This document shows positions 18,136 to 26,961 of a stretch of DNA of 64,000 nucleotides, piece after piece (the stretch's first letter is position 1; each line of letters starts with the position of its first letter). A program made the position numbers and the translations under genes. The stretch covers positions 124,001 through 188,000 of the forward strand of contig CAWCUU010000003.1 of NCBI GenBank assembly GCA_963798855.1. The letters are read 5' to 3'. Origin of the DNA: CAWCUU01 sp963798855 (GTDB lineage Bacteria; Gemmatimonadota; Gemmatimonadetes; Longimicrobiales; RSA9). The notes beneath the pieces were generated by a model that saw nothing but the letters and a program-made list of their open reading frames with translations, did no database searches and was not told the DNA's origin.

Positions 18136-19253
18136 ACGACTCCTCGCTCGATGCGACGCGGCAGCCTACCGGCCCCCCGCCGCCCCTGCGGCCGGAGCGA
18201 CGGCTCGACCCCGCCATCTTCCAGCTCCCGGTCGAACGGATGCGCTCCGGCTACTACAGCGACAAGTACTTCGTTCGTACCCGCGACGTTCTGATCGCCG
18301 AGGGACTCAGCACAGTCGTCACGATGCAGGTGTTCCAGAAGCGACACGCCTGGCTCGGCGGCATGGATGAAGCGATCGCGATCCTGAAGCTCTGCCTCAG
18401 CGCCGGCTACGCGTGGCAGGACCTCGAGATCCACGCGCTCCGTGACGGCGACCGGATCCGACCGTGGGAGCCCGTCCTCCAAATCACGGGCCCGTTCCCG
18501 GCCTTCGCCCACCTCGAGACGCTCTACCTGGGCGTGCTCGGCCGCCGGACGAAAGTGGCGACGAACACGCGCCGCGTCGTGGAAGCCGCGTGGCCGAAGC
18601 CGATCATGTTCTTCCCGGCGCGCCACGACCACTGGCTGGTGCAAACCGGCGACGGCTACGCCGCCCACATCGCCGGCGCGATCGGCGTTTCCACGGATGC
18701 GCAGGCCTCCTGGTGGGGCTCCGAGGGCATCGGCACCGTGCCGCACGCGCTGATCGCCTGCTTCGAGGGAGACACGGTGGCGGCGACCGTCGCCTACGCG
18801 CGCGAAGTCCCCAGTGACGTGCGCGTGATCAGCCTCGTGGACTTCGACAACGACTGCGTCGCGACCTCGCTCGCGGTGGCGCGCGCGCTCGGGCCGCGGC
18901 TGCACGGAGTCCGCCTCGACACCGCCGAGACGCTCGTCGACCGCTCGATCTTCCCGCAGATGGGAGACTTCGACCCCCGCGGCGTGAACCCGCGTCTCGT
19001 CCACAACGTCCGGGATGCCCTCGACGCCGAGGGCTTCGGCCACGTGCAGATCGCCGTCTCCGGTGGATTCGACGCCGAGAAGATCACGCACTTCGAGGAG
19101 ATGGGCGTCCCGGTCGACTCCTATGGCGTCGGGTCGTCCCTTTTCAAGGGGAGCTACGACTTCACCGCGGACGTCGTCGCCCTCGAAGGCGGGCCACTCG
19201 CCAAGTTCGGGAGGAGACTCAGGGAGAGCGCGAGGCTGGAGCGCGTGGAATAG
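18132..19253 (+). CDS. pncB: Nicotinate phosphoribosyltransferase
   Basis: 373 aa, starting at the ATG that overlaps the transporter stop. N-terminal YYSDKYFVRTRDVL, the mid-protein FFPARHD/GVSTDAQASWWG region, GVRLDTAETLVDRS and the C-terminal IAVSGGFDAEKI with VDSYGVGSSLF are family landmarks of type II PRTases that make nicotinate mononucleotide for NAD salvage. It is at the shorter end of the family. The coupling to a DMT transporter hints that the transporter may move a pyridine or related metabolite, but this is only an inference from context. Confidence 0.9.
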   Translation: MNDSSLDATRQPTGPPPPLRPERRLDPAIFQLPVERMRSGYYSDKYFVRTRDVLIAEGLSTVVTMQVFQKRHAWLGGMDEAIAILKLCLSAGYAWQDLEIHALRDGDRIRPWEPVLQITGPFPAFAHLETLYLGVLGRRTKVATNTRRVVEAAWPKPIMFFPARHDHWLVQTGDGYAAHIAGAIGVSTDAQASWWGSEGIGTVPHALIACFEGDTVAATVAYAREVPSDVRVISLVDFDNDCVATSLAVARALGPRLHGVRLDTAETLVDRSIFPQMGDFDPRGVNPRLVHNVRDALDAEGFGHVQIAVSGGFDAEKITHFEEMGVPVDSYGVGSSLFKGSYDFTADVVALEGGPLAKFGRRLRESARLERVE

Positions 19254-19280
19254 CGGAATTCACACGTCTCGCTTCGCCGT

Positions 19281-21527
19281 TCAGTTCAGCCTCATGATGG
19301 CGAGCTGGGGCCTGGAGTTCGTGGCGAAGATCCCGCTGCCCTGGGGCGCGAAGTTCAGGTTCAGCGAGTTGAGGCTCGAGCCGGAGTCGACGATCAGGAA
19401 GTACGGGCTCGACGCCGGCAATGTCTCCTGGATGGCGAAGTCGCTGAAGCCGTGCGTCTCCGGCTTCAGAGCGAAGCCACCGTACGTGGAGCTGTACAGA
19501 GTCGTGCGCAGATCGATGCCCGGGAAGCTGTAGCGCGGGTCCACGCTGGCGCCCGCCAGCTCGGGATCGTTGTCCGCGTAGAGCGCGACCGACCAGTCGT
19601 TGAAGATGGACTGCCACGAGCGACCGGCGTGGGTGGCGACGTTGTCCGTGCTCGTCAGAGTGGTCTGCACCAGCTCCTTCAGGATGCCGATGCCGTTCTG
19701 ACCGATCAGATATTTGATCATGAGCCAATCGGCGCCGCGCTGCTCGAGCGAGCCGAGACCGGACTCCGAGATCATGCTGACATCGTAGGTATGGTCGGGC
19801 GACTTCGAGAAGCTGCCGAGATAGTAGTAGGCGCGGGTGTAGTTCGCGCCCTCGAAGTTCGTCGCCTCCTGTGTGTCGCCGCGGTCGGCGAAGACCTGGC
19901 CGACCACACCCTCGGCGGAGTGGGCGAGCCCCTCCGACAGCCACAGCGCGTCGAGCCCGAACCCACCGCGCATCAGCACCCGCTCGTTGAAGTGGATCAT
20001 GTGCATGAACTCGTGCGCCAGCGTCGGCGGCACGACGTTGAACAGCTGCTGCACGGAGAAGGTGTTGCCGTACGTGCCGGAGGGGTCTGGCACGAGGCTG
20101 TAGAAGATCTCGGCCTTGTTGCTGCCGCTGTTGTTGGTCAGGTCGTTGCCGTAGAAGAAGCCGGCGACGAAGCCCGTGGTCGTCGCGGTCCCCTTCGGCG
20201 TCAGCTCGTTCACGACGGGCGTGAAGAGGATGATGACGTGGCCGTTGCTGTCCAGATCGGAAGGGCCGCCATAGGTGGCGACGTCGGTGTCGAAGATCGG
20301 GTCGTCGTACAGGTCGCTGAAGCGCTGGTAGTCGCTCGCGGAAAAGCCGTTCGCCGGCGCCTTCTTGTCCACGTAGATCACGCCGTGCGCGCCGACGTAC
20401 TTCACGACGCCGGTCACGGTCGTGAACTCGTTGTCCTTGTTGATGACCTGGAAATCGCGTGTATCGCCGACACTCGGCACGGCCTCGGGCAGGGTCGCCG
20501 CGCCGGTAACGTCGCGCTGCGGCGAGCGAAGGAACTGCTCCCTGCTCAGGCCCCGCTCCTTGTCGCGGATGCGGTTCTCCCACGCGATCTGGGCAGGGAG
20601 CGATGCGCCATCGGGCGGTACCAGGTCGCCGGCTCCCACTCCTGGAGTCAGCGCCCCCGCCGCAGGCGAGACGCTCGCGAGGGGTCCGTTGCCCGCGACG
20701 GCCGTGAAGCGGAACGGCATCGAGGCGCCCGCCACGGTCGCGGCGTTCTGCAGCACGATCAGGTAGCGGGTGTCGACGCCGTAGTTGCGCAGGCGCAGGC
20801 ACCCGAGCTCGCCGGGCGCGGAGGAGCTGAGCACCTCGCCGCGGGCGAGCGCGACGGACTGCGCGGCGCCGGCGGTCACGTCCAGGTCGGCGGGAGAGCT
20901 GTCGAGCGTGCCGACGGCGACCACGACCTGCACGGCACGTGTGGGCAGGCAGACGGGGACCACGACCCGGAGCTCGCTGTCGGTTCCGGACACGATGAGC
21001 CCGGAGACGCCGTCGAAGCGGACGGAGCGCTGCGACGCCGTGCTGCCGAAGTGGATTCCGGCGATCGTGACCGTGTCGCCCGCCGTGACGCTCTGCGGCG
21101 TGATGGAGGTGATCTCGGGCAGCCCTTCCACCGCGGTGAGCTCGAACACGACGGGGGTCACGACGCCGGAGGGCACATCGGCCTGGATCCGGTAGGTGCC
21201 GGTTGCGGAACCGAGCGTCACCTCCGTCGTCGCCACACCGTCGGAATCCGTGACGGAGCTGGGCGGGTCGAGCGTGGCTCCGGTTCCCTGCGTTAGGCTC
21301 CACTCGACGGTCACACCCTCGACGGGCAGCTCCGACTGCGCATCGGAAACGACGACCTGCAGCGGCTGCCCGACCACCTGTTCCGGAAGACCCAGCTGGA
21401 GGTCTCCGCTCTCCTTGGAAACGTCGTAGTGCGGGGGGTTCTTCGGACCGGTGGTGTCCTTGCAGCCGGCAAGGGCGAATAGCAGCACTGCGGCCGCAAT
21501 GCCGCTGGTACGTCGATGGGAACGCAT
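19281..21527 (-). CDS. Secreted lipoprotein with Ig-like, IPT/TIG and M30-like zinc metallopeptidase domains
   Basis: 748 aa. The signal peptide ends in the lipobox LAGC, so the mature protein starts CKDTTGP, a lipid-anchored N-terminus of the style common in Gemmatimonadota. Residues about 45-135 look like a bacterial Ig-like (Big_1) domain (VEGVTVEWSLTQGTG...DSDGVATTEV) and about 135-215 like an IPT/TIG domain (ITSITPQSVTAGDTVTIAG). The C-terminal half has HEFMHMIHF (residues 505-509 are HExxH) followed by WLSEGLAHSAE, which fits M30/hyicolysin-type proteases with Glu as third ligand. It likely degrades protein outside the cytoplasm. It is convergent with pncB. Confidence 0.82.
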   Translation of the reverse strand: MRSHRRTSGIAAAVLLFALAGCKDTTGPKNPPHYDVSKESGDLQLGLPEQVVGQPLQVVVSDAQSELPVEGVTVEWSLTQGTGATLDPPSSVTDSDGVATTEVTLGSATGTYRIQADVPSGVVTPVVFELTAVEGLPEITSITPQSVTAGDTVTIAGIHFGSTASQRSVRFDGVSGLIVSGTDSELRVVVPVCLPTRAVQVVVAVGTLDSSPADLDVTAGAAQSVALARGEVLSSSAPGELGCLRLRNYGVDTRYLIVLQNAATVAGASMPFRFTAVAGNGPLASVSPAAGALTPGVGAGDLVPPDGASLPAQIAWENRIRDKERGLSREQFLRSPQRDVTGAATLPEAVPSVGDTRDFQVINKDNEFTTVTGVVKYVGAHGVIYVDKKAPANGFSASDYQRFSDLYDDPIFDTDVATYGGPSDLDSNGHVIILFTPVVNELTPKGTATTTGFVAGFFYGNDLTNNSGSNKAEIFYSLVPDPSGTYGNTFSVQQLFNVVPPTLAHEFMHMIHFNERVLMRGGFGLDALWLSEGLAHSAEGVVGQVFADRGDTQEATNFEGANYTRAYYYLGSFSKSPDHTYDVSMISESGLGSLEQRGADWLMIKYLIGQNGIGILKELVQTTLTSTDNVATHAGRSWQSIFNDWSVALYADNDPELAGASVDPRYSFPGIDLRTTLYSSTYGGFALKPETHGFSDFAIQETLPASSPYFLIVDSGSSLNSLNLNFAPQGSGIFATNSRPQLAIMRLN

Positions 21528-21662
21528 CGCCTCGCTCTCGCTCGGTGGACGGTCACGGACCCGCGGAAGCAGGTCGTCGGTGCGGCGCGATGCGCCCCTC
21601 GTCCGCTGTCTCTCGGTCGCTCCGGCTGTTACCGCACGCCGGCCCGGGGGTTCCTGCTGCTC

Positions 21663-22775
21663 CTACCAGCGGGCGCGATGGCCCCGCGCATCGATGTGGA
21701 TGAATGGTCCGTGCGCGCCGTTGTCCCGGTAGATCCCCGCGCCGCCGACCAGCTCGGGATGTGCCCGCTCGACCGCTTCGACGGCGCGAAGGATGTAGCG
21801 CGCGTCGCCCGTGTCGCGGCGGCCGTCGCCGTTCAGGTCGTCCATGTAGCCGTCGTCATCGTCATCGATCCAGACGTCGGCCGCATCCCCCCACTGATGG
21901 CGGCTGAGCCGCGCCCGGCCGAGGTTCAGCCCGCGGCGATTGTATTGCGGTGTGCGGTAGCCGCTCATGATGTACATCCGACGGCCCGGCACGCCGCGCC
22001 TCCTGAGCTCCGCCATCACCAGCTCCAGCTTGTCCAGCAAGCGCGGGTCCAGCACCGCGAACTTCGGCCAGACCTCACGCTGATCGTGGGTGAGGAACTG
22101 TCCGAGCCGGAAGTGCTCGGAGACGTAGAGGTCCGCCATGTGCGCCGTGACGCGGATGAATCCGGCCGGCGGCACGTAACGGTCCGAGCGATCCTGACCC
22201 TCGGTCGGATAGCGGCCGACGAAATAGCCGTCGAGGTAGTCCCCGGCCTTGCGCGAGAACGGGACCTCCACGATGAGACGGAGGTCGGCGCCGAGCTCCG
22301 ATCCATCCTGCGCTGCGAGCCGCAGCCGGTACAGCCCTGGCGCGTTCGGCGCGACGACCGAGCCGTCCACCGGCAGGGGCGCCGCCGAGCTCTGCCAGTC
22401 CGGATCCTTTGCGTGGAGCGTCGCCAGCGACATCCCGATCAGGGGAGGCCCGCCCGCAGGCGGATCGTGGCGATCCGCAGCGTCCGGGGTCCAGGCATAG
22501 CGCAGCTCCGACGGTCTCGGCTCGCTCCAGGCGAGCGGCAGCCGGAGGCGCTGTTCCGGCAGTGCGAAGAGGACCTTCAGCTCGTGGCTCGCGCCGAACG
22601 TCGCTCTATCCACCGACCCCGCGGACGAGGATGCCATATCGATGGCAACCGTCGCCGCCGGGGGCGTGGCGAGAGCGGCCCCCCGCCCCTGGCCGGGCCG
22701 AGGCACGAACGCGAAGACGGCCGCCATGGCCGTCGCTGCGAGGATCCTGACGAGAGGACGTGCCAAGCTTCTCAC
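21663..22775 (-). CDS. Secreted M15-family peptidase with calcium-loop insertion
   Basis: 370 aa with an N-terminal signal sequence (LVRILAATAMAAVFAFVP). The catalytic part has YIMSGYRTPQYN, the zinc-binding pattern SRHQWGDAADVWID and the C-terminal GPFIHIDARGHRARW, as in peptidase M15 D-Ala-D-Ala or L,D-peptidases. Between these lies DDDDDGYMDDLNGDGRRDTG, two EF-hand/dockerin-like Asp-rich loops likely to bind calcium. The N-terminal ~150 residues resemble a beta domain. The enzyme probably remodels peptidoglycan. It sits 135 nt upstream of the M30 lipoprotein gene on the same strand. Confidence 0.85.
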   Translation of the reverse strand: MRSLARPLVRILAATAMAAVFAFVPRPGQGRGAALATPPAATVAIDMASSSAGSVDRATFGASHELKVLFALPEQRLRLPLAWSEPRPSELRYAWTPDAADRHDPPAGGPPLIGMSLATLHAKDPDWQSSAAPLPVDGSVVAPNAPGLYRLRLAAQDGSELGADLRLIVEVPFSRKAGDYLDGYFVGRYPTEGQDRSDRYVPPAGFIRVTAHMADLYVSEHFRLGQFLTHDQREVWPKFAVLDPRLLDKLELVMAELRRRGVPGRRMYIMSGYRTPQYNRRGLNLGRARLSRHQWGDAADVWIDDDDDGYMDDLNGDGRRDTGDARYILRAVEAVERAHPELVGGAGIYRDNGAHGPFIHIDARGHRARW

Positions 22776-22870
22776 GGTGTCGCCGGCGCCCTGCCGGGTG
22801 AATTCCAGATGTCGGGGTGAGGCCTGAAAGCTAAACGAGATCCGCGCGGGTCGTCAAGGCGAGGGGATCG

Positions 22871-24017
22871 TCAGCGGAGCCCGAGCAGCTCGATCACGGG
22901 AGCGCCGGTCTGCGACGAACGCGCGGCGCGGATCCGGCCGAGCGCGGTGAAACGCTGCAGCGGCGCCAGCTCTCGCACCCGGGGGAGCAGTCGATCCGGC
23001 ACCGCGACGTAGACCAAGCGGTCGAGATCTCCGGGCCCGCGCGCGAGTATGAAGTACTCGCCGGCGTCGAAGTCGCTGCGCAGTGACTCCGCCTGTTGCA
23101 GAGACAGGAACGCGAGCGACCAGCGCACGGCGCGTCCACGCAGCGCCTCGCCCTGAACGCCGAGCGCCGCGACATTGCCGTCCTCCAGGACTCGACCGCT
23201 ATCCGGCGCGGCCGTCACCTCCTGGGATCGGACCCACCCCTCGAGCCGAACCCGCGCCCACTCGCCGTTACGCTCGAGCAGCCGGAGCTCCGCCAGCGGA
23301 CGGACGACCGCGACCGTGTCACCGCGCGGCGCTTCGACCAGCACGGCTCCGGAGAAACCGGCGAAGCTCCCCGCGGCGGTGCCGGCCGCGGCGGCCGCCG
23401 CGGTCGAGTCCGCCGCGCTCGTGCCATCGGCAGCCGACGCGGCGTGAGCGGCCGCGGAGCTGTCGGAAGGCGCGGGTGGGCGGATCGTGTCGGGGCGCGG
23501 CGATCGCGAGGCCGTGTCGCGTCGTCCGGTCCGCGCCGCAGTGTCGCGCCGCGCCGCGCCGGCGACTGAACCGTCAACGGACTGCTGCGGCCCGGAAAGT
23601 CGCTCGACGGACGGCTCCCAGATCCAGCCCGAGCGCCGAACGTGCAGCCATTTCCCGTTCGACCCGACACGATCGAGCCGGGCTCCCTGCACGAGATGGC
23701 CGATGCGCCCGCCACCCGGCGCGGAGCGCAGGTTCTCGCCGCCGCTCGCGATGACGCGGAGGTCGTGAGCGCCGGCTGCGTCGGCGCGCGTCGATGCAGA
23801 CCAGATCCATCCCCTCCAGCGTGGCGGCTCGCCAGCGTCCCTGCGTCGCGCCGGTCATGAGCCGTGTGCCCTTCATCAGCGTGGCGACGATCGCCCCTCC
23901 GGGCGCCGCGCGGAAGTTCTCCTCCGCGACGGACACACGTGCTTGCGCCCGCACCGGAACAGGAGCGATCAGGAGCGATCCGAGCAGAATCACGGGGGTG
24001 AGCATGGAACGATGCAT
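22871..24017 (-). pseudogene. Secreted protein with two SH3 domains (reading frame broken by one extra base)
   Basis: Two frames join into one protein. Frame one (from 24017) gives a signal peptide (LLGSLLIAPVPVRAQA) and SH3 domain 1 (EENFRAAPGGAIVATLMKGTRL...GRWRAATLEG). Frame two carries the expected continuation WIWSAS..., then SH3 domain 2 (GGENLRSAPGGGRIGHLVQG...KWLHVRRSGWIWEPS) and a long Ala/Ser/Asp-rich linker with a C-terminal domain. Deleting one C from the CCCC run at 23811-23814 restores an open frame of about 381 aa, and the two SH3 repeats then match each other (both end GWIW). A sequencing error is likelier than decay. A cell-wall-binding role is inferred. Confidence 0.75.
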
Positions 24018-24156
24018 GGCCCTCGATCGTAGATGTCGCGCGCCGGCGGTGTCAACGCCGTTCGAGAGTCGAGATCGCTTGCATCCCCGCGCGGCGCGGG
24101 TCTAGCTTGCCGGCCGTCTCGGCACCCTTGATCCACTGCGAGGAGCTCGATCCAGC

Positions 24157-24849
24157 ATGTCCGGCCGTAGGTTCCTCATTGCGGGGCTCGCCCTGCTCGC
24201 GTCCGTGGCTGCACCCGGACGGGCGATCGCGCAGCACATCCCGTCGCCGTACCGCTTCGTCGAGAAGAAGCAGGAGGCGACGCTTTTCGCCGGTAAGCTG
24301 TGGAGCGAGCCGGGCCTGCTGGGGCTCGGCGTAGACGACTCCCCCATCTTCGGCGGCAGCTATACGCTGCGCATTGGCGGGCCGTTCAACCTCGAGTTCA
24401 CGGCCGCCGCGATACCCACGAAGCGTGCCGTACAGGACACGGTCCTGCCCGACACGGCGACCTTCGTCAAGGTCGGCGAAGCGGACGTCACCCTCGGCTC
24501 GCTGGAGGCAGGGATCCGCTTCGACCTCACCGGTGCGCGGACGTTTCATCGCGTGATCCCCTACCTCGTCACCGGCGTCGGGCTGAATACGCGCATCACC
24601 TCGGATGTCGGGGCGGACAGCACGGTGGCCGCCTCACTGCGATACCGACCCGGCACGAGATTCGCCGGACACTTCGGTGCGGGGATCGAGTGGGTCCCCT
24701 CGTCCCGCATTGGATTCAAGATCGACGCGCGCGACCACCTCTGGCGGGTCCGGGCCCCGGCTGGGTTCCTGGAGTTGTCATCGGAGGCGCCCGACAAGGA
24801 GTGGCTGCAGCATTACGCGGTCACGGCCGGGCTGACCTACCGGTTCTGA
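24157..24849 (+). CDS. Outer-membrane beta-barrel protein
   Basis: 230 aa with a signal peptide (FLIAGLALLASVAAPGRAIA, cleavage likely before QHIPS). Alternating polar and hydrophobic strands run through the mature part (LEFTAAAIPT, LEAGIRFDL, IPYLVTGVGLN, FAGHFGAGIEWV) and the last residue is Phe in AVTAGLTYRF, the usual signal for barrel assembly. This looks like an 8-stranded OmpA/OmpW-like barrel. No ligand or function is evident. It is divergent from the SH3 protein gene. Confidence 0.8.
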   Translation: MSGRRFLIAGLALLASVAAPGRAIAQHIPSPYRFVEKKQEATLFAGKLWSEPGLLGLGVDDSPIFGGSYTLRIGGPFNLEFTAAAIPTKRAVQDTVLPDTATFVKVGEADVTLGSLEAGIRFDLTGARTFHRVIPYLVTGVGLNTRITSDVGADSTVAASLRYRPGTRFAGHFGAGIEWVPSSRIGFKIDARDHLWRVRAPAGFLELSSEAPDKEWLQHYAVTAGLTYRF

Positions 24850-24916
24850 GCCGACCCCGGGCGGGCGGGGCGGCGGAAACGCAGGGGCCGCTCCGTCGCA
24901 GACCGGGAGAGCGAAG

Positions 24917-25405
24917 ATGGCGCGAGACTTCGAGGACATCTACGACACCCAGGACCTCGACGATGACGAGGTCCGGGAGCTGATCCGGGAGAGGTTCTCC
25001 GAGGCCGCGGGCCTCGACAACGGCTTCGTCGAGGTGGAAGTGGAGGACGGCGCCGTCACGCTCGGCGGACGGGTCGGCACGGAGGAGGAGTACCAGCATC
25101 TGGAGCACATCCTCGCGAGCCAGCTCGGCATCGACCGCTTCGAGAACAACGTCGTGGTCGACGAGTCGGTGCGAGCCGAGGAGCCGGAGGGTGCCGATGA
25201 TGCGGCGGCCGCGGCACGCGAGGAGGATGACGAGCTCGGTGGAGAGCGGCTGATCACCGAGCCGAGCGCCCGACACCTCGCCCCCGACACGGAGGGAGAG
25301 CTCTACGGCACGCATGATCTCGGCAAGGCGATCGAGGGCGGAGAATCCTACGAGCCGCCGGACCACCCGCCGCAGATGGGCTCCGAGGGCCGCGAGCAGC
25401 ACTGA
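24917..25405 (+). CDS. BON-domain protein
   Basis: 162 aa. Residues about 15-80 form a BON domain (VRELIRERFSEA, VEVEVEDGAVTLGGRV, GIDRFENNVVVDES), a small fold that binds phospholipid or glycan surfaces. The rest is acidic and probably disordered. No signal peptide is visible. It precedes the tungstate uptake genes on the same strand, and the next frame opens inside its 3' end. Confidence 0.78.
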   Translation: MARDFEDIYDTQDLDDDEVRELIRERFSEAAGLDNGFVEVEVEDGAVTLGGRVGTEEEYQHLEHILASQLGIDRFENNVVVDESVRAEEPEGADDAAAAAREEDDELGGERLITEPSARHLAPDTEGELYGTHDLGKAIEGGESYEPPDHPPQMGSEGREQH

Positions 25406-26237
25406 GCCCGGACGTGCAGCGCGGCGAGCCGGCGCCTGTGCGCTGGCCGCCGCGCTGCTGTCTCTCTCCCCGACCGCCTGCGGCGGGGGCCCCGCTCCCG
25501 AGCCGGTCGTCCTGGCCTCCACGACGTCCACGCAGGACTCCGGGCTCTTCGGCGTGTTGATCCCGGCCTTCGAGAACGCCTATCCTCTGTACGACGTGCA
25601 GGTCGTCGCAGTCGGGAGTGGCGAGGCGCTCGCTCTGGGGGCGAGGCGGGATGCGGACGTGCTGCTCGTCCACGCGCCGGCGGCCGAATCTGCGTACGTC
25701 GCGGCCGGCCACGCGATCGAGCGTCGGCCGGTGATGACGAACCGCTTCGTTCTCGTGGGCCCGGCCGCGGACCCTGCCGGGATCCGCGGCATGACCGGTG
25801 CCGCGGCGGCGCTGCATCGCATCGCGGAGCGGCACGCGACGTTCGTCTCGCGCGGCGACGACAGCGGCACGCACAAGCGGGAGAAGCAGCTCTGGTCCAG
25901 CCTCGGAATGAGCCCGCACGACTCGGGTGGCCGGTGGTATCTGGAGGCAGGCCAGGGGATGGGCGACGTGCTGCTGATGGCCGGCGAGAAGGGCGGCTAT
26001 ACGCTGAGCGACATCAGCACCTATCGTTTCATGCGAGACAGGCTGCCGCTGGTGATCCTCGTGGACGGCGACTCCGCTCTGCTCAACCCGTACCACGTGA
26101 TCACCGTCGCCGGAGCCAGGAACCCGGCGGGCGGCAAGGCGTTCCTCGACTGGATCACCGGTCCGGGCGGGCAGGCGATCATCCGGGACTATGGCCGCGA
26201 CCGGTTCGGCTCCCCGCTCTTTCACGCGAATCCCTGA
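25314..26237 (+). CDS. tupA: Tungstate/molybdate ABC transporter substrate-binding lipoprotein
   Basis: Recognised from STTSTQDSGLFGVLIPAFE, VVAVGSGEALALG, DADVLLVHAP, FVSRGDDSGTH and GQGMGDVLLMA, the signature series of TupA oxyanion-binding proteins. An Arg-rich stretch, a hydrophobic core (ALAAALLSLSPTACG) and a cysteine look like a lipoprotein signal. The start is uncertain: no ATG/GTG lies between the ATG at 25314 (overlapping the BON gene by 92 nt) and the signal core, so the listed start gives an unusually long N-terminus (307 aa in total). It feeds tungstate or molybdate to TupB/TupC. Confidence 0.88.
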   Translation: MISARRSRAENPTSRRTTRRRWAPRAASSTEPGRAARRAGACALAAALLSLSPTACGGGPAPEPVVLASTTSTQDSGLFGVLIPAFENAYPLYDVQVVAVGSGEALALGARRDADVLLVHAPAAESAYVAAGHAIERRPVMTNRFVLVGPAADPAGIRGMTGAAAALHRIAERHATFVSRGDDSGTHKREKQLWSSLGMSPHDSGGRWYLEAGQGMGDVLLMAGEKGGYTLSDISTYRFMRDRLPLVILVDGDSALLNPYHVITVAGARNPAGGKAFLDWITGPGGQAIIRDYGRDRFGSPLFHANP

Positions 26238-26243
26238 TCCGCC

Positions 26244-26961
26244 GTGGACCTGTTCGCCGAGGCCGGCCGCGAGGCGCTTCACCTGCTGTTCTCCGGAAGC
26301 GGCGCGCTCTGGCGCATCATTCTGGCTGTCCCTGCGCGTCTCTGCCAGCGGGCTGCTGATCGGCGCCGTCGTCGGCATGCCGCTCGGCATCGCGGTGGGC
26401 ATCGGCCGCTTCCGGGGCCGCGGCCTCGCGACGGCGCTCATCCACACCGGCTTCGCGCTTCCCCCGGTCGTCGTGGGACTCTTCGTGTACATGCTCCTCT
26501 CCCGGTCCGGCCCGCTCGGGCGGCTGGAGCTCCTCTTCACGCCGACGGCCATGGTGGTCGCGCAGGCGATTCTGGCGGCTCCGTACGTCGCGGGCATCTC
26601 GCTGGCGGCCGTGCGCGCGGTGCCGCCGGACGTCCGGATGCAGGCGCGAGCGCTCGGCGCCCCGCCGCTGCGCGCGCTGCTCACTCACCTGCGCGAGGCG
26701 CGCTTCGGTCTGATCTCGGCGCTCGTGGCGGGCTTCGGCGCGGTGACCTCCGAGGTGGGCGCCGTGATGCTGGTGGGGGGCAACATCGAGGGCTCCACGC
26801 GCGTGATGACCACGGCCATCGTGCTCGAGACCCGTCGCGGCGATTTCGGCGCGGCGCTCGCGCTCGGCATCGTGCTGCTGCTCCTCGCCTTCTCGGTGAA
26901 CGTGGTGCTGACCCGCGTCCAGACGGGCTCGCTCGCGGCGAGCGACCGACCGTGGTCGTGA
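26244..26961 (+). pseudogene. tupB: Tungstate/molybdate ABC transporter permease (frame broken by one extra base)
   Basis: The GTG at 26244 opens VDLFAEAGREALHLLFSGSGALWRIIL, the usual TupB N-terminus, then the frame shifts. The expected LSLRVSASGLLIGAVVG continuation lies in the next frame and runs to the stop at 26961, with five membrane helices and the ABC-permease loop (RMQARALGAPPLRALLTHL). Removing one G from the GG at 26324-26325 fuses them as RIILLSLRVSASG, giving about 238 aa. The extra base is more likely an assembly error than inactivation, because the rest of the operon is intact. It forms the membrane channel of the TupABC importer. Confidence 0.83.

Noticed and set aside
19452..21296. 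614-residue plus-strand frame antisense to the M30 lipoprotein
   Set aside because: No recognisable motifs, Arg/His-rich composition typical of antisense frames in GC-rich DNA, while the minus strand has clear domains.
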